Below, piece by piece: positions 29,178 through 42,383 of a stretch of 64,000 nt of DNA. The stretch is taken from positions 1-64,000 of the forward strand of contig NZ_SWDE01000008.1 in the NCBI RefSeq assembly GCF_013337185.1, read 5' to 3'. Each line of letters starts with the position of its first letter. The stretch's first letter is position 1. The position numbers and the translations under genes are program-made. The DNA is from Serratia proteamaculans. GTDB lineage: Bacteria > Pseudomonadota > Gammaproteobacteria > Enterobacterales > Enterobacteriaceae. The notes below the pieces were generated by a model, which was not told where the DNA came from, did no database searches, and saw only the letters and a list, made by a program, of their open reading frames with translations.

Positions 29178-30200
29178 TTAGTCTTTTCCGACTTTTCGTT
29201 CGACAGCTTTTAAGCGCTTGCTAATCTCATCGATATTCATCACCAACGCAGCGGTTTTACGCCAAACTTTGTTGGGTTGTAACGGAATGCCCGAAGAGTA
29301 TACCCCAGGTTCGGTGATTGGTCGCATAACCATTCCCATTCCGGTGACAACAACCTTGTCGGCGATCTCCATGTGACCGTTGATCACGCTGGCTCCGCCG
29401 ATCTGGCAGTAGCGGCCGATTTTCAGGCTACCTGCCATGATCACACCGCCGGCGACGGCAGTATTGTCGCCAATCACCACGTTATGTGCAATCTGACATT
29501 GGTTGTCGATGATAACACCATTCCCGATCTGAGTGTTATCCAGCGCGCCGCGGTCAATGGTGGTGCAAGCGCCAATCTCGACGCGATCGCCGATAATTAC
29601 CGTGCCCAATTGAGGAATTTTTATCCACTCGCCACGTTCGTTGGCATAGCCGAAACCATCAGCACCAATCACAGTACCTGATTGGATCAGGCAGCGTTGA
29701 CCGATCTCGACTTCATGATAAATCGTTACGTTCGCCCACAGACGTGTACCCGCGCCAATGCGCGCACGTTTGCCGATGAAGCAGCCAGGGCCGATAACCA
29801 CGTTATCGCCAAGCACTGCGCCCGACTCGATCACCGCATTGGCCCCAATGGCAACATGCTGACCCAGAGAGGCTTCAGGTGAGATAACCGCGCTTGGCGC
29901 GATATCCTGAGCCGGGGACGGCGTGGTATCCATCAGTTGCGCCATGCGCGCGTAAGTCAGGTAAGGGTTTTTAACCACCAGCGCCGCAGAACGGCAGTGT
30001 GGTAAATCCGCCTCGGTAAGCACTACTGCGCTTGCCTGGCAGGAAGTCAGCTGCTCTTGATAGCGGCTGTTTGACAAAAACGTGATTTGGCCAGCCTGTG
30101 CCGAATGCATAGAAGCAATGCCGGTGATGACGAGATCGCCATCACCGTGCAATTGTGCATCCAACTGCTGCGCTAGATCAGCCAGTCGAATTGAAGGCAT
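29178..30200 (-). CDS. lpxD: UDP-3-O-(3-hydroxymyristoyl)glucosamine N-acyltransferase
   Basis: Third step of lipid A synthesis: adds hydroxymyristoyl to the 2-amino group of the UDP-glucosamine intermediate. An N-terminal uridine-binding domain (about 1-100) precedes the left-handed beta-helix; the catalytic His lies in the [15 protein letters not shown] segment. The C-terminal helix ends with [13 protein letters not shown]. It is 340 residues. It follows skp after 4 bases. Confidence 0.97.
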   Translation of the reverse strand: MPSIRLADLAQQLDAQLHGDGDLVITGIASMHSAQAGQITFLSNSRYQEQLTSCQASAVVLTEADLPHCRSAALVVKNPYLTYARMAQLMDTTPSPAQDIAPSAVISPEASLGQHVAIGANAVIESGAVLGDNVVIGPGCFIGKRARIGAGTRLWANVTIYHEVEIGQRCLIQSGTVIGADGFGYANERGEWIKIPQLGTVIIGDRVEIGACTTIDRGALDNTQIGNGVIIDNQCQIAHNVVIGDNTAVAGGVIMAGSLKIGRYCQIGGASVINGHMEIADKVVVTGMGMVMRPITEPGVYSSGIPLQPNKVWRKTAALVMNIDEISKRLKAVERKVGKD

Positions 30201-30204
30201 GTTG

Positions 30205-30702
30205 TTATTTAACCTGTTTCAGCACGTCAGCAGTGATGTCTTTAGAAGTCCCTGCGTAGGCAACAGCGTTAGCATCGATAACTACGTCGTAGCCTTCTTT
30301 GCTGGCAACAGATTTCACAGCGTCCTGAATACGGCTCAGGATTTTGTTACGCTCTTCCATCTGACGGCGACGGTTGTCCTGCTCAAAAGCCTGTGCTTTC
30401 TGAGAGAACTGCTCGCGCTGTGCCATCACGTCTTTTTCCATCTTGCTGCGATCGCTGGCTTTCATGGTAGCGCCATCACGCTGCAAACGTTGCATTTTGG
30501 TCTGAAGGCTACGCTCCATGTTCTGAAGCTCACCCGCACGGCCTTTAAACTCGTTTTCCAGCTGTTTAGCTACGGTTTCACGAGCCGGCAACTGTTGGAA
30601 AATGCTGGAGACGTTAACTACAGCGATCTTATCTGCTGCCTGAACGCCAGCTGAAGCAGCCATTGCTAAACCGAGGCCTGCGGCACACAACCACTTTTTC
30701 AC
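30205..30702 (-). CDS. skp: periplasmic chaperone Skp
   Basis: Trimeric jellyfish-shaped holdase that carries unfolded outer-membrane proteins to BAM. A signal peptide ending VQAADK is followed by the beta-core and long charged helices (about 50-125), rich in Lys, Arg, Gln and Glu. I chose the GTG start at 30702, with AAGGAG 6 bases upstream; the product (165 residues) then begins [14 protein letters not shown] like E. coli Skp. The ATG at 30753 would add 17 residues ahead of the signal peptide. It is 159 bases downstream of bamA. Confidence 0.95.
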   Translation of the reverse strand: MKKWLCAAGLGLAMAASAGVQAADKIAVVNVSSIFQQLPARETVAKQLENEFKGRAGELQNMERSLQTKMQRLQRDGATMKASDRSKMEKDVMAQREQFSQKAQAFEQDNRRRQMEERNKILSRIQDAVKSVASKEGYDVVIDANAVAYAGTSKDITADVLKQVK

Positions 30703-30861
30703 TATAAACTCCTTACCATCACCCATTTGTGTCATATGACACTTGAAGTACACAATCTGCCAGACTTATCCCGCAAAACAATGAGAATCATCTCTCTGTG
30801 CTCTGACGGGCGCCTGGCATTTGCGATTCTTAATAACTGCTATGCCCAGAAGCCGGACCTG

Positions 30862-33267
30862 TTACCAGGTCTTGCCAATGTTAAACTGGAACTGTTCGGA
30901 CTTGTCGCCTTCGTATTTCTTGATCGGGTTGGCATAGGAGAACACCAACGGACCCAAAGGTGACATCCACTGCAAGGCGATACCGGCAGAAACGCGGATA
31001 TTGCTCGCCTTACTGTAGTCCGGAATATCGTACATGCTGGTCTGCGCAGTATTCTGCCAGTTGGTATCCCACACGGTACCCGCATCCACGAACAGGGAAG
31101 TACGCACCGAGTTGGCGTATTTCTCGCTGATAAATGGCGTTGGCGTGATCAGCTCCATACTGGCGACTGCCATGGCGTTACCGCCCACCGCATCGTCTGA
31201 ACTACACACAGCGGCACCATTGGTACAGCTGTACGAGTTGGAGTTGTAGTACGCAGCTTTTGGACCAATGGTGTTGGAGCCGAAACCACGCACGGTGCTG
31301 GAACCACCGGCATAGAAGTTCTCATAGAACGGCATTTCTTTGCCGCCCAGACCATCTGCATAACCCAGACGGCCACGACCCAACAGCACCCAGGTGCGAT
31401 CGTCGTTGATCGGAACGTATTGCACACTGTCCAGCGTCAGCTTGTAGTATTCGTTATCCGAGCCTGGAATGGTGACTTTACCATTGAGCGTAGTGCGGTT
31501 ACCCGAAGTTGGGAAATAACCACGGTCAAGGTTGTTATAGGTCCAACCCAGGTTCAGCGTGAAGTCATCGGCAGAATAGCTGGCGCGATCGGTGGTGTTA
31601 GGGTTCAGACCCATCGAGTCCAGATAACGCCACATGGCAATCTGCGGCTGCATGTTGGACAAGCCGTTATGCACATAACCCAGACCGGTACGCAACGAGT
31701 TGTTTTCGTTGATCGGGAAGCCCAGGGTACCGTCTATACCGTAACTCTTGTTGGTATAGTCGGACAGGTCCGCGTCATCGGCTTTAAAGTCGTTGTAGAA
31801 GATACGGCCACCCAAACTCACACCGTCAACGGTGAAGTACGGGTTGGTTACCGACAGCTCGGTGTAAGTCTGGTAATCGTTCTTGGTACCGCTGATGCCG
31901 ACGGAATAGCCGGTCCCCAGCCAGTTGTCCTGCTGAACGCCTGCCTGGAAGCTCACGCCACTCTCGGTGCCGTAGCCGACGCCGAAGTTGAAGGTACCGG
32001 TGTTACGCTCTTTCACCTTGTAGGTGACATCAACCTGATCCGCAGTGCCTGGCACGCGTTGGGTTTCCACATCTACCGTTTCAAAATAGCCCAAACGGTT
32101 CAGACGTTCTTTGCCCTGCTCTACCTGAGCATTACCCAGCCACGCACCTTCCATCTGACGCATTTCACGGCGCAGTACGGAATCTTTACTGGTGTCGTTG
32201 CCTTCGAACTTGATGCGACGGACATAGAAACGGTTACCCGCATCAATATTCACGTGCAGCTTCACGGTTTTATCCGCGTCGTTGATTTCAGGCTGGGTAG
32301 AAACACGCGGGTAAGCGTAACCATAACGGCCCAACATCGTTTTGATGTTGTCTTCCATTTTGGTCACTTTACTGCCGTTATACAGCTCACCTGGCTCAAT
32401 CTTGGTCAACTGGGCAACTTCCGCCGAGTGACCGGCCAGATTGCCGTTCACCACCACGTCAGTGAGCTTGTATTGCTCGCCTTCGGTGATATTGATGGTG
32501 ATGTAGATGCCTTTTTTGTCCGGCGTCAGGCTGACCTGAGTCGAATCAATATTAAAGCGCGCGTAGCCGCGGTCCAGATAGAAACTGCGCAGGGTTTCAA
32601 GGTCACCCGCCAGCTTTTGCTTCTGGTATTTGCGATCGCCAACCACGTTCCACCACGGCACTTCATCACGCAGTTGGAAGCGTGAAATCAGTTCATCATT
32701 GGTGAAGGCATGATTGCCGACAATGTTGATTTGTTGAATCTTGGCGGAAACCCCTTCCGTGAACACCAGTTTCAGGTCAACACGGTTACGCGGCAATGGC
32801 GTGACAATGGCTTTCACCGAGGCACTGTATTTACCGACGCTGTAGTAGAAGTCTTCCAGCCCTTTTTCAATGCTGGATATCGTGGTGCGGTCGAGCGCTT
32901 CGCCAACCCGGACGCCAGAGGCCTCCAGGTTTTGCTTGAGCATGTCATCTTTCACCGACTTGTTGCCGGAGAAAGTGATGCTGGCAATGGTAGGGCGTTC
33001 CTTAACCTGAACAATCAGCGTATTACCATCGCGCAGCACGCGAACGTCCTCGAAGTTGCCAGTGGCAAACAAGGCACGGATGGTATTACTGATATCATCG
33101 TCAGAGACGGTATCGCCTACGCGAACCGGCATGTTGAGTAACGCCGCACCGACGGCGACTCGCTGCAGGCCTTCGAAATGAATATCCTTCACTACGAACC
33201 CGTCTGCACCGTATACGGTGGCGCTGCCAAACAGCAGCGACGCTATGAGCAACTTTTTCATCGCCAT
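30862..33267 (-). CDS. bamA: outer-membrane protein assembly factor BamA
   Basis: Core of the BAM machine that folds beta-barrels into the outer membrane. The signal peptide ends VYGADG. Five POTRA domains follow (about 24-420), then a 16-strand barrel. The barrel has the L6 motif VRGF, a shorter loop-6 region than E. coli that still holds a cysteine pair ([12 protein letters not shown]), and the last strand FQFNIGKTW. It is 801 residues against 810 in E. coli, mostly from shorter surface loops. It lies between rseP and skp. Confidence 0.98.
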   Translation of the reverse strand: MAMKKLLIASLLFGSATVYGADGFVVKDIHFEGLQRVAVGAALLNMPVRVGDTVSDDDISNTIRALFATGNFEDVRVLRDGNTLIVQVKERPTIASITFSGNKSVKDDMLKQNLEASGVRVGEALDRTTISSIEKGLEDFYYSVGKYSASVKAIVTPLPRNRVDLKLVFTEGVSAKIQQINIVGNHAFTNDELISRFQLRDEVPWWNVVGDRKYQKQKLAGDLETLRSFYLDRGYARFNIDSTQVSLTPDKKGIYITINITEGEQYKLTDVVVNGNLAGHSAEVAQLTKIEPGELYNGSKVTKMEDNIKTMLGRYGYAYPRVSTQPEINDADKTVKLHVNIDAGNRFYVRRIKFEGNDTSKDSVLRREMRQMEGAWLGNAQVEQGKERLNRLGYFETVDVETQRVPGTADQVDVTYKVKERNTGTFNFGVGYGTESGVSFQAGVQQDNWLGTGYSVGISGTKNDYQTYTELSVTNPYFTVDGVSLGGRIFYNDFKADDADLSDYTNKSYGIDGTLGFPINENNSLRTGLGYVHNGLSNMQPQIAMWRYLDSMGLNPNTTDRASYSADDFTLNLGWTYNNLDRGYFPTSGNRTTLNGKVTIPGSDNEYYKLTLDSVQYVPINDDRTWVLLGRGRLGYADGLGGKEMPFYENFYAGGSSTVRGFGSNTIGPKAAYYNSNSYSCTNGAAVCSSDDAVGGNAMAVASMELITPTPFISEKYANSVRTSLFVDAGTVWDTNWQNTAQTSMYDIPDYSKASNIRVSAGIALQWMSPLGPLVFSYANPIKKYEGDKSEQFQFNIGKTW

Positions 33268-33302
33268 CGTTGTTATGCGTTCTTCCTAACCTATCCCCGC
33301 CC

Positions 33303-34658
33303 CTAAAGACGAGAAAAATCATTGAAAAGTGCAAGACCCATTAAAAGCACCAACACGATCGAACCTATGCGGTAACTGTAGTCCTGTACTCGCTCGGAAA
33401 CCGGCCCACCCTTCAGCTTTTCTATCGCCAGGAAGAGGAGATGCCCACCATCTAACACCGGTAATGGGAACAGGTTGATGATACCCAGGTTGACACTGAT
33501 CAACGCCAGGAACATCAGATAATACACAAACCCGACCCCAGCTGACGCCCCTGCTCCCTGTGCAATCGAAATCGGGCCACTCAGGTTGTTCAGCTTTACA
33601 TCACCGGTTATTAATTTACCCAGCATTTTGACCGTAAGGCTCATAAGCTGCCAGGTCTTGTCCCCGGCCTGATACAGCGCCGGGAAAGGTCCATACTGGC
33701 GAATCGTCTTATACTCGTCCGGCAGCGGCAACACTTTCGGAATGATGCCGGCAAAACCCACCGATTTGTCTTTTCCCACCGGCTTTGTATCCGGTATCAG
33801 CGTCAAAGACAAGGGGGCGCCGTTTCTTTCGATCTCTAAAGCCAGCGGTTGCCCTGGACCGTTGTGTATCCGTTTCACCAACGTTTGCCAACGACCCAAT
33901 AGCTGACCATCGACTTTAACGATCCTGTCCCCCGCTTGTAAACCCGCCTTTTGCGCTGCCGACCCCGGCTGCACTTCGGCAAGGACAGATTCTATCTGCG
34001 GGCCGCGTGGAATGATACCCAACGCCACCACGGGATCCTGTTTGTCCGGCTCAAAATTCCACTGGCGCAAATCCAGGGTTTTGGTCACCACACTGGAAGA
34101 ACCAAACGGCGCGATACCCACCTCGGTTTCTGCGTCGCCAATCTTCGCCACCAGCGCCAGACGAACTGATTCCCAATCAGGCGTTTCGATGCCATCTACG
34201 GACTTAAGTTCCATTCCAGGCGAAATTTCAGCGTGGGCTGCAATCGATTGGGGAGCGATTTCACCGATTACCGGGCGGAAACTGGGCACGCCGATAATGA
34301 ATACCAGCCAGTAAGCAAGGATAGCAAACAGGAAATTGGCGATAGGACCGGCACTGATGATAGCGGCACGCTGCCAAACGGTTTTGTTGTTAAACGCCTG
34401 ATGGCGGAGTTCCGGTGCGACCGAATCAACCCGCTCATCGAGCATCTTCACGTAACCGCCAAGCGGGATCAGGGCAACAACGTATTCCGTACCCTGACGG
34501 TCGGTACGACGCCATAAGGCACGGCCAAAACCGATGGAGAAGCGTTCTACACGGACGCCGCAGCGACGGGCAACCCAAAAGTGCCCGAACTCGTGCACGG
34601 TGATCAATACACCGAGCGCAACAAGAAATGCGACTAAGTTCCAGAGCACGCTAACCAT
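33303..34658 (-). CDS. rseP: sigma-E regulator intramembrane protease RseP
   Basis: Site-2 zinc metalloprotease of the inner membrane that cuts RseA after DegS and releases sigma-E. The zinc motif HEFGH is in the first membrane segment, two PDZ domains lie in the periplasm (about 115-310), and the third ligand is in the LDG motif [13 protein letters not shown] start at the ATG at 34658 (451 residues), which matches E. coli RseP. An in-frame ATG seven codons upstream exists. The GAAGGGATT ribosome site is close to the chosen start, so the start is only fairly sure. Confidence 0.95.
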   Translation of the reverse strand: MVSVLWNLVAFLVALGVLITVHEFGHFWVARRCGVRVERFSIGFGRALWRRTDRQGTEYVVALIPLGGYVKMLDERVDSVAPELRHQAFNNKTVWQRAAIISAGPIANFLFAILAYWLVFIIGVPSFRPVIGEIAPQSIAAHAEISPGMELKSVDGIETPDWESVRLALVAKIGDAETEVGIAPFGSSSVVTKTLDLRQWNFEPDKQDPVVALGIIPRGPQIESVLAEVQPGSAAQKAGLQAGDRIVKVDGQLLGRWQTLVKRIHNGPGQPLALEIERNGAPLSLTLIPDTKPVGKDKSVGFAGIIPKVLPLPDEYKTIRQYGPFPALYQAGDKTWQLMSLTVKMLGKLITGDVKLNNLSGPISIAQGAGASAGVGFVYYLMFLALISVNLGIINLFPLPVLDGGHLLFLAIEKLKGGPVSERVQDYSYRIGSIVLVLLMGLALFNDFSRL

Positions 34659-34686
34659 AATCCCTTCACTCCCCGCCATTGACGGA

Positions 34687-35535
34687 TTAAAACACTAACA
34701 GCATCAGGCAGGCAAATACAGGCACTGCTGCGGTCAGGCTATCGATACGATCCAGTATGCCGCCATGACCCGGTATCAAATGACCACTGTCTTTGATACC
34801 CGCTTCGCGTTTGAACATGCTCTCGGTAAGATCGCCCAGCACGGAGGCCAGCACGGCAATCACCGAACAAATCAGTAAGGTTGTCGGCACCACATTGAGC
34901 GGGGCATAACGACCAAACAACCAGGATATCAGGGCCGAAGTAATCAGGCCACCGACCAGCCCTTCCCAGGTTTTCCCCGGAGAAACTTTCGGCGCCAGTT
35001 TATGCTTGCCAAACAGTTTGCCGAACATATAGGCACCGGAATCCGCGCCCCAAACCAGCAACATCACATACAGTAGCCACCAGGCACCGGTGAAGTGGTT
35101 TTGTTCATAGCCGAACTGGCGCAGCGATAGCATACCCCAGAAGAACGGCACTATGGTCAGCAGACCGAAAACCAGACGTATCGGGCGCGAGTTACGCCAC
35201 AGTGAGGCCGAGCCGGGATAGAACAGCACCAGCAACAGCGCCGCCAGCCACCAGGCCAGTGACAGCCACAGCGCCCCACCTACCTGAGGTAAATGGACCG
35301 ACTGATGATAGGCCGGAATACTGAGCATCATCAACGCCAGCAGGAAGCCGCACAATATCGCCAACCAGATACGCTGCGAGCGGGAGGTAAATCCGGCCAG
35401 TTGGCCCCACTCCCAGGCAGCTAACATGCACACCACGAGTGTTACCAGGGCAAAGCCCACCGGCGGCAGCAAAAACAGCGCCGCGATAACAATCGGAATT
35501 AAGATCAGAGCAGTTATGAGGCGATACTTCAGCAA
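34687..35535 (-). CDS. cdsA: phosphatidate cytidylyltransferase
   Basis: Makes CDP-diacylglycerol from phosphatidate and CTP, the branch point to all phospholipids. The protein is polytopic (282 residues, about eight helices) with the family signature [27 protein letters not shown] visible near the C-terminus ([13 protein letters not shown] then [10 protein letters not shown]). It lies between uppS (9 bases) and rseP in a tight block. Confidence 0.97.
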   Translation of the reverse strand: MLKYRLITALILIPIVIAALFLLPPVGFALVTLVVCMLAAWEWGQLAGFTSRSQRIWLAILCGFLLALMMLSIPAYHQSVHLPQVGGALWLSLAWWLAALLLVLFYPGSASLWRNSRPIRLVFGLLTIVPFFWGMLSLRQFGYEQNHFTGAWWLLYVMLLVWGADSGAYMFGKLFGKHKLAPKVSPGKTWEGLVGGLITSALISWLFGRYAPLNVVPTTLLICSVIAVLASVLGDLTESMFKREAGIKDSGHLIPGHGGILDRIDSLTAAVPVFACLMLLVF

Positions 35536-35544
35536 AAGTTCCCC

Positions 35545-36303
35545 CTAGGACGCATTGGCGCCGATAGGTGTTGTTCCCCCGAAGCGACGCTCGCGTTGTG
35601 CAAATGCATTCAGCGCACCTTCAAAGACAAGTTCATCAAAATCTGGCCAGAGTACATCAGTAAAGTAAAGTTCGGCATAAGCAATTTGCCACAGCAAGAA
35701 GTTACTGATGCGATGTTCGCCACCGGTACGGATCACCAAATCCACCGGCGACAGATCGTTCATGCAGATCCGCTCACCCAGTAACTCTTCGCTGATTTGA
35801 TCCGGACGCAGTGAACCGTCCTTCACCTGCTCAGCCAGTTCCCTTACTCCCTGAATAATATCCCAACGGCCGCCGTAGTTGGCAGCAATGTTGAGCGTCA
35901 GGCCATCGTTATTTTCTGTCAGCTGCTCGGAGCGACGGATCCGCTCCTGCAAGCGCGTGCTGAAACGGCTGATATCACCGATCACTCGCAGTCTGACGTT
36001 ATGTTTATGCAGGCTTTTTACTTCACTGTCCAAGGCGCGGACGAAAAGCTCCATCAAAGCGGAAACTTCCTGCACCGGACGATTCCAGTTCTCGCTGCTG
36101 AAGGCATAAAGCGTGAGTGCATCTAAATGGTTGTTGGCGGCAAAACTGACCGCGCGACGCACCGATTTCACCCCTGCTTTATGACCGAAGACACGTAACT
36201 TACCCTGACGTTTAGCCCAGCGCCCGTTGCCGTCCATAATAATGGCGACATGTCGTGGCCCCAGAGTGGACAGATTAGCCTCTTGTTGATTTGCGGACGA
36301 CAT
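35545..36303 (-). CDS. uppS: undecaprenyl diphosphate synthase
   Basis: cis-Prenyltransferase that elongates farnesyl diphosphate to C55-PP, the lipid carrier for peptidoglycan and O-antigen. The catalytic motif [12 protein letters not shown] is near residues 23-34; later family blocks [15 protein letters not shown] and [12 protein letters not shown] are present. It is 252 residues. It begins a new unit after the terminator that follows dxr. Also called ispU. Confidence 0.97.
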   Translation of the reverse strand: MSSANQQEANLSTLGPRHVAIIMDGNGRWAKRQGKLRVFGHKAGVKSVRRAVSFAANNHLDALTLYAFSSENWNRPVQEVSALMELFVRALDSEVKSLHKHNVRLRVIGDISRFSTRLQERIRRSEQLTENNDGLTLNIAANYGGRWDIIQGVRELAEQVKDGSLRPDQISEELLGERICMNDLSPVDLVIRTGGEHRISNFLLWQIAYAELYFTDVLWPDFDELVFEGALNAFAQRERRFGGTTPIGANAS

Positions 36304-36367
36304 AACTCGTACTTATTTCCTCAATAGAAATACAACTGCCCTTCCGGAACATCAGGCCCTTACGCGC

Positions 36368-36397
36368 AAAAAAAGCCGTGTGCCCGACACGGCTTTT
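36368..36397 (-). terminator. terminator between dxr and uppS
   Basis: An 11-base-pair stem AAAAGCCGTGT/ACACGGCTTTT with a five-base loop and a seven-base T-run on the minus strand. It lies about 190 bases after the dxr stop; no gene is visible in the rest of the 278-base gap, which should hold the uppS promoter. Confidence 0.85.
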
Positions 36398-36581
36398 CTG
36401 TCTGCCTTGCGACAGCCGGTAATCTGCGCTGCGCTATCGGCATTCGAGATGTCAATCAGGCCATAATTCAACGGTATAACCGCTGAAAGGTGGCGCAGAC
36501 TATATCACCTCAGCAGGGCCTGAACAAACGGCCCCACTGCGGCACGCGTAATTTGCGAACAAAATAGGATAATTGCCGGTA

Positions 36582-37778
36582 TCAGTTATGCAGTGATTTA
36601 ACCAATCCAACCGCAACCTCACGCGCCTGGCGATCTATTTCTAAGACCGCATCAATGCAGGACGGTTCCTGCAGTGACAGCCGTTCGAGTACTTTTTGGT
36701 TCACTGCCGCAATATCGGTAAAGCGAATCTGCTCCTGCAGGAAAGCCGCCACGGCCACTTCATTTGCCGCATTCAGTGCGGTAGTCGCCGCCTGACCGGC
36801 ATCAAAGGCCTCAATGGCCAGATACAGGCAGGGATAACGCTCCCGTTCAGGTTCGGCAAAGGTCAGCGAGCCGATACGGCAGAAATCCAGCGCTTCCACA
36901 CCGGAATTAACCCGCTGAGGATAAGCCATCGCATGGGCGATTGGCGTGCGCATATCCGGCGTGCCCAACTGGGCCAGCACGCTGCCATCGGTGTAACGAA
37001 CCATCGAGTGGATCACCGACTGCGGATGCAGAATCACTTCCATTTGTTCGGCCGAGGCGTTAAACAGCCAGCGGGCCTCAATATATTCCAGTCCTTTGTT
37101 CATCATGGTAGCGGAGTCCACCGAGATCTTGCGCCCCATTGACCAATTGGGATGGGCGCAGGCTTGATCCGGCGTCATCGCGGCGAACTGCTCCAACGGC
37201 GTGGTACGGAACGGGCCGCCAGAGCCGGTAAGCACAATGCGTGACACACCATGACTCTCTAATGAAGAGTATCCCAACTGACGCTGAATGCTCTCAGGCA
37301 AACTCTGAAAAATGGCGTTATGTTCGCTATCGAGCGGCAGTAACTGCGTCTTGCTCTGTTGCACCGCGTCCATAAACAGACGCCCGCAGGTGACCAGCGA
37401 CTCTTTGTTCGCCAGCAGTACCTGCTTGCTGGCACGAATTGCCGCCAGCGTTGGCAGCAGTCCGGCAGCACCCACAATGGCTGCCGTGACCTGGTCGACG
37501 TCGTCCAATGCCGCCAGCTCACAGGCCGCCTGCTCGCCCGCCATCACCTCGGTGGCAATACCGTTTTCCGCCAGCAGAATACGCAGTTCACGCGCAGCGC
37601 CTTCATCCGCCATCGCGGCGTAGGCCGGGCGAAACTCGATGCACTGTTGTGCCATGACTGCGACATTGCGGCCGGCAACCAGCGCTTTAATCGCAAAACG
37701 GTCGGGATTTTCCCTGACCACGGCCAGGGTACTGGTCCCCACAGAGCCGGTGGAACCAAGAATAGTCAGTTGCTTCAT
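36582..37778 (-). CDS. dxr: 1-deoxy-D-xylulose 5-phosphate reductoisomerase
   Basis: Second step of the MEP isoprenoid pathway: rearranges and reduces DXP to MEP with NADPH. The N-terminal NADPH fold has [13 protein letters not shown]. Substrate and metal residues lie in [20 protein letters not shown] and the flap [17 protein letters not shown]. It is 398 residues. It supplies precursors for UppS next door. Confidence 0.97.
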   Translation of the reverse strand: MKQLTILGSTGSVGTSTLAVVRENPDRFAIKALVAGRNVAVMAQQCIEFRPAYAAMADEGAARELRILLAENGIATEVMAGEQAACELAALDDVDQVTAAIVGAAGLLPTLAAIRASKQVLLANKESLVTCGRLFMDAVQQSKTQLLPLDSEHNAIFQSLPESIQRQLGYSSLESHGVSRIVLTGSGGPFRTTPLEQFAAMTPDQACAHPNWSMGRKISVDSATMMNKGLEYIEARWLFNASAEQMEVILHPQSVIHSMVRYTDGSVLAQLGTPDMRTPIAHAMAYPQRVNSGVEALDFCRIGSLTFAEPERERYPCLYLAIEAFDAGQAATTALNAANEVAVAAFLQEQIRFTDIAAVNQKVLERLSLQEPSCIDAVLEIDRQAREVAVGLVKSLHN

Positions 37779-37893
37779 GAGCTCACTCTGAATAACTGTC
37801 TGATGAGATCGGAGGTGCTCCAGTGTGTAACCTTGGCCACCACTTGTCCATGATCAATCAGTACGATGAAACGGGATCTGCGCCACAAAAAAC

Positions 37894-37920
37894 AAAGCGC
37901 CGCCCAGGCGACGCTTTTTT
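37894..37920 (-). terminator. terminator of frr
   Basis: On the minus strand an AAAGCG...CGCTTT hairpin with a GC-rich middle (GCGTCGCCTGGGCGGCGC) is followed by TTTGTTTTTT, 16 bases or so after the frr stop. Confidence 0.75.
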
Positions 37921-37935
37921 TCTGCGCGATGCTGA

Positions 37936-38493
37936 TTAGAAATCCATCAGCTCTTTTTCTTTTTCTGCCAGAGCGGCATCCAGCAGTTTAATATAGGCAT
38001 CGGTCAGTTTCTGAACGTCGTCCTGTGAACGACGATCTTCATCTTCACTGATTTCCTTGTCTTTCAGCAGCGCCTTAACTTTGTCGTTGGCATCGCGGCG
38101 CACGTTACGTACCGCCACACGGCCCTGCTCTGCTTCGTTACGGACGACTTTGATCAGATCTTTACGACGTTCTTCAGTCAACGGAGGCAGTGGAACGCGG
38201 ATCACGCTGCCGGCTGAACTTGGATTCAGGCCGAGATCTGAGGACATGATGGCTTTTTCTACCGCTGAACCCAGGGAGCGATCAAACAGGTTGATGGCCA
38301 GAGTACGGGAGTCTTCAACGGTCACGCTGGCCAACTGACGCAGCGGCGTGGCGGAACCATAGTATTCGACCATGATGCCGTCCAGGATGCTTGGAGAAGC
38401 ACGGCCGGTACGGATTTTACTGATTTGGTTTTTGAATGCTTCTACGCTTTTTTCCATGCGTGAATCAGCATCTTTTCTGATTTCATTAATCAC
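37936..38493 (-). CDS. frr: ribosome recycling factor
   Basis: With EF-G splits post-termination ribosomes. A 185-residue tRNA-shaped protein: a three-helix bundle (N- and C-terminal parts, rich in Lys/Glu) and a beta domain ([16 protein letters not shown]). The conserved segment [18 protein letters not shown] is present. It follows pyrH with a 123-base gap and has its own terminator. Confidence 0.98.
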   Translation of the reverse strand: MINEIRKDADSRMEKSVEAFKNQISKIRTGRASPSILDGIMVEYYGSATPLRQLASVTVEDSRTLAINLFDRSLGSAVEKAIMSSDLGLNPSSAGSVIRVPLPPLTEERRKDLIKVVRNEAEQGRVAVRNVRRDANDKVKALLKDKEISEDEDRRSQDDVQKLTDAYIKLLDAALAEKEKELMDF

Positions 38494-38616
38494 GTTGCGA
38501 ACCCTTGAAAGCTGGATACTTGGCAGGCCATACCACAGTATAGCCCGTGAATTTTACTCAAGGGAAGCGCGCTACGCCTGGCGTTACCCGCTCCCGCTAA
38601 ATTTGACAGAACAGCC

Positions 38617-39342
38617 TTATTTGCTGATCAGCGTGCCTTCGTTTTCACCCATCACCACCCGGCGCAGCGCACCCGGCTTGTTCATGTTGAATACGCGGAT
38701 TGGCAGACCGTGATCGCGAGCCAGCGTAAACGCCGCCAGATCCATCACTTTCAGCTCACGTTCCAACACGTCCTGATAGGTTATATGTTCGTACAGTGTG
38801 GCATCCGGGTTTTTAACCGGGTCAGCGGAGTATACACCATCCACTTTAGTCGCTTTCAATACCACATCCGCTTCAATCTCGATCCCGCGCAGGCACGCCG
38901 CAGAATCGGTAGTGAAGAACGGGTTGCCGGTACCGGCGGAGAAGATCACCACGCGATTATTACGCAGCAGGCTGATCGCCTCGGCCCAGCTGTAGTTGTC
39001 GCACACGCCGTTCAACGGAATTGCCGACATCAGGCGAGCGTTCACATAGGCACGGTGCAGTGCATCACGCATAGCCAGGCCGTTCATCACGGTGGCCAGC
39101 ATTCCCATGTGGTCGCCCACTACGCGGTTCATGCCGGCTTGTGCCAGGCCCGCGCCGCGGAACAGGTTACCGCCGCCAATAACTACACCGACCTGAATTC
39201 CCAGTTCGACCAGCTCTTTAACTTCCTGAGCCATGCGATCCAAAACGCTAGCGTCGATACCAAAACCTTCTGCACCTTGCAGGGCTTCGCCACTCAGTTT
39301 AAGCAGAATACGCTGATATACGGGTTTTGCATTGGTTGCCAT
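38617..39342 (-). CDS. pyrH: uridylate kinase
   Basis: Hexameric UMP kinase of the amino-acid kinase fold, activated by GTP and inhibited by UTP. Nucleotide-binding segments KLSGEAL and [10 protein letters not shown] are near the N-terminus, and [16 protein letters not shown] binds UMP. It is 241 residues. The order rpsB-tsf-pyrH-frr is the standard bacterial one. Confidence 0.98.
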   Translation of the reverse strand: MATNAKPVYQRILLKLSGEALQGAEGFGIDASVLDRMAQEVKELVELGIQVGVVIGGGNLFRGAGLAQAGMNRVVGDHMGMLATVMNGLAMRDALHRAYVNARLMSAIPLNGVCDNYSWAEAISLLRNNRVVIFSAGTGNPFFTTDSAACLRGIEIEADVVLKATKVDGVYSADPVKNPDATLYEHITYQDVLERELKVMDLAAFTLARDHGLPIRVFNMNKPGALRRVVMGENEGTLISK

Positions 39343-39451
39343 GGTGATCTGTCCTAAGAAGCAGTATTAGTATTGGGGATTTCAGCCGATGAAACGCGCC
39401 TATGCTGTGTATCATGCCACAGGGCTTGCCACCGGTGTAATTCTGGCTGGA

Positions 39452-39477
39452 TAAAATGGAACCGCCAGACGGCGGCC
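39452..39477 (-). terminator. weak terminator after tsf
   Basis: Minus-strand stem GGGGCCGCC-GTCT-GGCGGTTCC followed by ATTTTAT, just after the tsf stop. The U-tract is poor, so partial read-through to pyrH is possible. Confidence 0.6.
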
Positions 39478-39490
39478 CCATTAACAGTCA

Positions 39491-40342
39491 TTAAGACTGC
39501 TTGCTCATTGCTGCAACTTCAGCAGCAAAGTCATTCTCAACTTTAGCGATGCCTTCGCCCACTTCGAAGCGGATGAAGTTAACCACGTCAGCGTTGTGCT
39601 CTTTCAGAGCCTGGCCAACGGTTTTGCTTGGTTCGATAACGAAAGGCTGACCGGTCAGGGAAACTTCGCCGGTGAATTTCTTCATGCGGCCTTCAACCAT
39701 TTTCTCAGCGATTTCTTTCGGCTTGCCAGACTGCATGGCGATGTCCAGCTGAACCTGGTACTCTTTTTCTACCACGTCAGCAGACACGTCTTCAGGCTTA
39801 ACGAATTCAGGCTTGCTTGCCGCAACGTGCATGGCAATTTGCTTAACCAGCTCTTCGTCAGCACCGGTAGCGGCGATCAGAACGCCGATACGCGCACCGT
39901 GCAGGTAGCTACCCAGCACTTCGCCTTCCAGGGAAGCAACGCGACGGATGTTGATGTTCTCACCGATTTTTGCAACCAGCGCTACACGTTCTTCTTCGAA
40001 CTGTGCTTTCAACACTTCAACGTCAGTGATTTTGCCGGCAAAAGCAGCATCCAGCACTTTGTCAGCGAATGCCTGGAAACCAGCATCTTTAGCTACGAAG
40101 TCAGTCTGGCAGTTAACTTCCAGGATCAGGCCGTAGTTGCCTTCAATCTTGGTTTTGATCACGCCGTCAGCAGCTACGTTGCCTGCTTTTTTCGCCGCTT
40201 TGATCGCACCAGATTTACGCATGTTTTCAATTGCCAGCTCGATGTCGCCGTTAGACTCAACCAGAGCTTTTTTACAATCCATCATGCCAGCGCCAGTACG
40301 CTCGCGCAGTTCTTTTACCAGAGCAGCGGTAATATCAGCCAT
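39491..40342 (-). CDS. tsf: elongation factor Ts
   Basis: Nucleotide exchange factor that recycles EF-Tu. The N-terminal UBA-like domain has [16 protein letters not shown], and the core includes the TDFVAKD motif that contacts the EF-Tu magnesium site. It is 283 residues. It lies downstream of rpsB, separated by an attenuator-like hairpin. Confidence 0.98.
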   Translation of the reverse strand: MADITAALVKELRERTGAGMMDCKKALVESNGDIELAIENMRKSGAIKAAKKAGNVAADGVIKTKIEGNYGLILEVNCQTDFVAKDAGFQAFADKVLDAAFAGKITDVEVLKAQFEEERVALVAKIGENINIRRVASLEGEVLGSYLHGARIGVLIAATGADEELVKQIAMHVAASKPEFVKPEDVSADVVEKEYQVQLDIAMQSGKPKEIAEKMVEGRMKKFTGEVSLTGQPFVIEPSKTVGQALKEHNADVVNFIRFEVGEGIAKVENDFAAEVAAMSKQS

Positions 40343-40393
40343 TTCTTTTTCCTCGGTTATCTCTCGTGGAGACAGTTCTCATTCAGATAAGCA

Positions 40394-40416
40394 AAGGGGG
40401 CCTATAAAGGCCCCCC
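40394..40416 (-). terminator. attenuator-like hairpin between rpsB and tsf
   Basis: Stem GGGGGCC/GGCCCCC (40396-40402 and 40109-style mate at 40409-40415) with a six-base loop, followed on the minus strand by TTTGCTTAT. In E. coli the rpsB-tsf spacer also carries a partial terminator that lowers tsf read-through. Confidence 0.65.
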
Positions 40417-40470
40417 TAACCAACATATTCAATACCTGGTTAATAAGGGCTCAGTGACGAGCTTGCCTTA

Positions 40471-41320
<850 letters not shown>

Positions 41321-41552
41321 AAAGTGAGTGCAGTTAAAGTATTTTCGGCCTATTCCGCCATTATCACAAGGAAGATGTGCGGATCTGCCGGCGCGCTTTA
41401 TACCATAAACCCACCCCAGACACCAACTTTTGTTGCCGTGAAAAGGCCGGCGAGAAATCAAATTTGGCAGCCTCTGGCCGGGCTGATACCATAAGAGACT
41501 GCTTCTTATTTCTTTCTGTTGTCGGCGAGCACGACACCTGCGGACGAATTTC

Positions 41553-42347
41553 ATGGCAATCTCAATTAAAACACCTGATGACATCCAAAAAATGCGCGTG
41601 GCCGGCCGACTGGCTGCCGAAGTGCTGGAAATCATTGAGCCGCACGTCAAACCTGGCGTGACCACCGGCGAACTCGATCGTATCTGTCACGATCACATTA
41701 CCAACCAGCAGCAGGCGATCTCTGCCTGTCTGGGCTACCACGGCTTCCCGAAATCCGTGTGTATCTCGGTGAATGAAGTGGTCTGCCACGGCATCCCGAG
41801 CGATGACAAAGTCCTGAAAGACGGCGACATCGTTAATATTGATGTAACCGTCATCAAAGACGGTTTCCACGGTGACACTTCCAAAATGTTCATCGCCGGT
41901 AAACCGACCATTCTGGGCGAGCGCCTGTGCCGCATCACTCAGGAAAGCCTGTATCTGTCGCTGAAAATGGTGAAGCCGGGTATCCGCCTGCGCACGCTGG
42001 GCAAAGAGATCCAGAAATTCGTCGAGGCCGAGAATTTCTCGGTGGTGCGCGAATACTGCGGCCACGGCATTGGCGAAGTGTTCCACGAGGAACCGCAGGT
42101 GTTGCACTATGACGCTGACGACGGCGGTGTGGTGTTGCAGGCAGGTATGGCCTTCACCATCGAGCCCATGGTCAATGCCGGTGATTACCGCATTCGCACC
42201 ATGAAAGACGGCTGGACGGTAAAAACCAAGGATCGCAGCTTGTCGGCGCAGTATGAGCATACTATTGTGGTCACGGATAACGGCTGCGAGATAATGACGT
42301 TGCGCAAGGATGAGACCATCCCCAACATCATTACGCACGAGATGTAA
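41553..42347 (+). CDS. map: methionine aminopeptidase
   Basis: Removes the initiator methionine from nascent proteins when the second residue is small. It is a type I pita-bread metalloenzyme of 264 residues. The metal ligands are visible: D in NIDVTVIKDGFHGD (two aspartates), H in CGHGIG, E in FTIEPMVNAG and E in YEHTIVVTDNGCE. It is divergent from rpsB and followed by a strong terminator. Confidence 0.98.
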   Translation: MAISIKTPDDIQKMRVAGRLAAEVLEIIEPHVKPGVTTGELDRICHDHITNQQQAISACLGYHGFPKSVCISVNEVVCHGIPSDDKVLKDGDIVNIDVTVIKDGFHGDTSKMFIAGKPTILGERLCRITQESLYLSLKMVKPGIRLRTLGKEIQKFVEAENFSVVREYCGHGIGEVFHEEPQVLHYDADDGGVVLQAGMAFTIEPMVNAGDYRIRTMKDGWTVKTKDRSLSAQYEHTIVVTDNGCEIMTLRKDETIPNIITHEM

Positions 42348-42383
42348 GCGCCGCGGCATTTTGCCGCGATGCATGATGTCACA

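Noticed and set aside
31420-32685. 421-codon open frame antisense to bamA
   Set aside because: It mirrors the codon structure of bamA, has no ribosome site or recognisable domain, and bamA is certain on the other strand.
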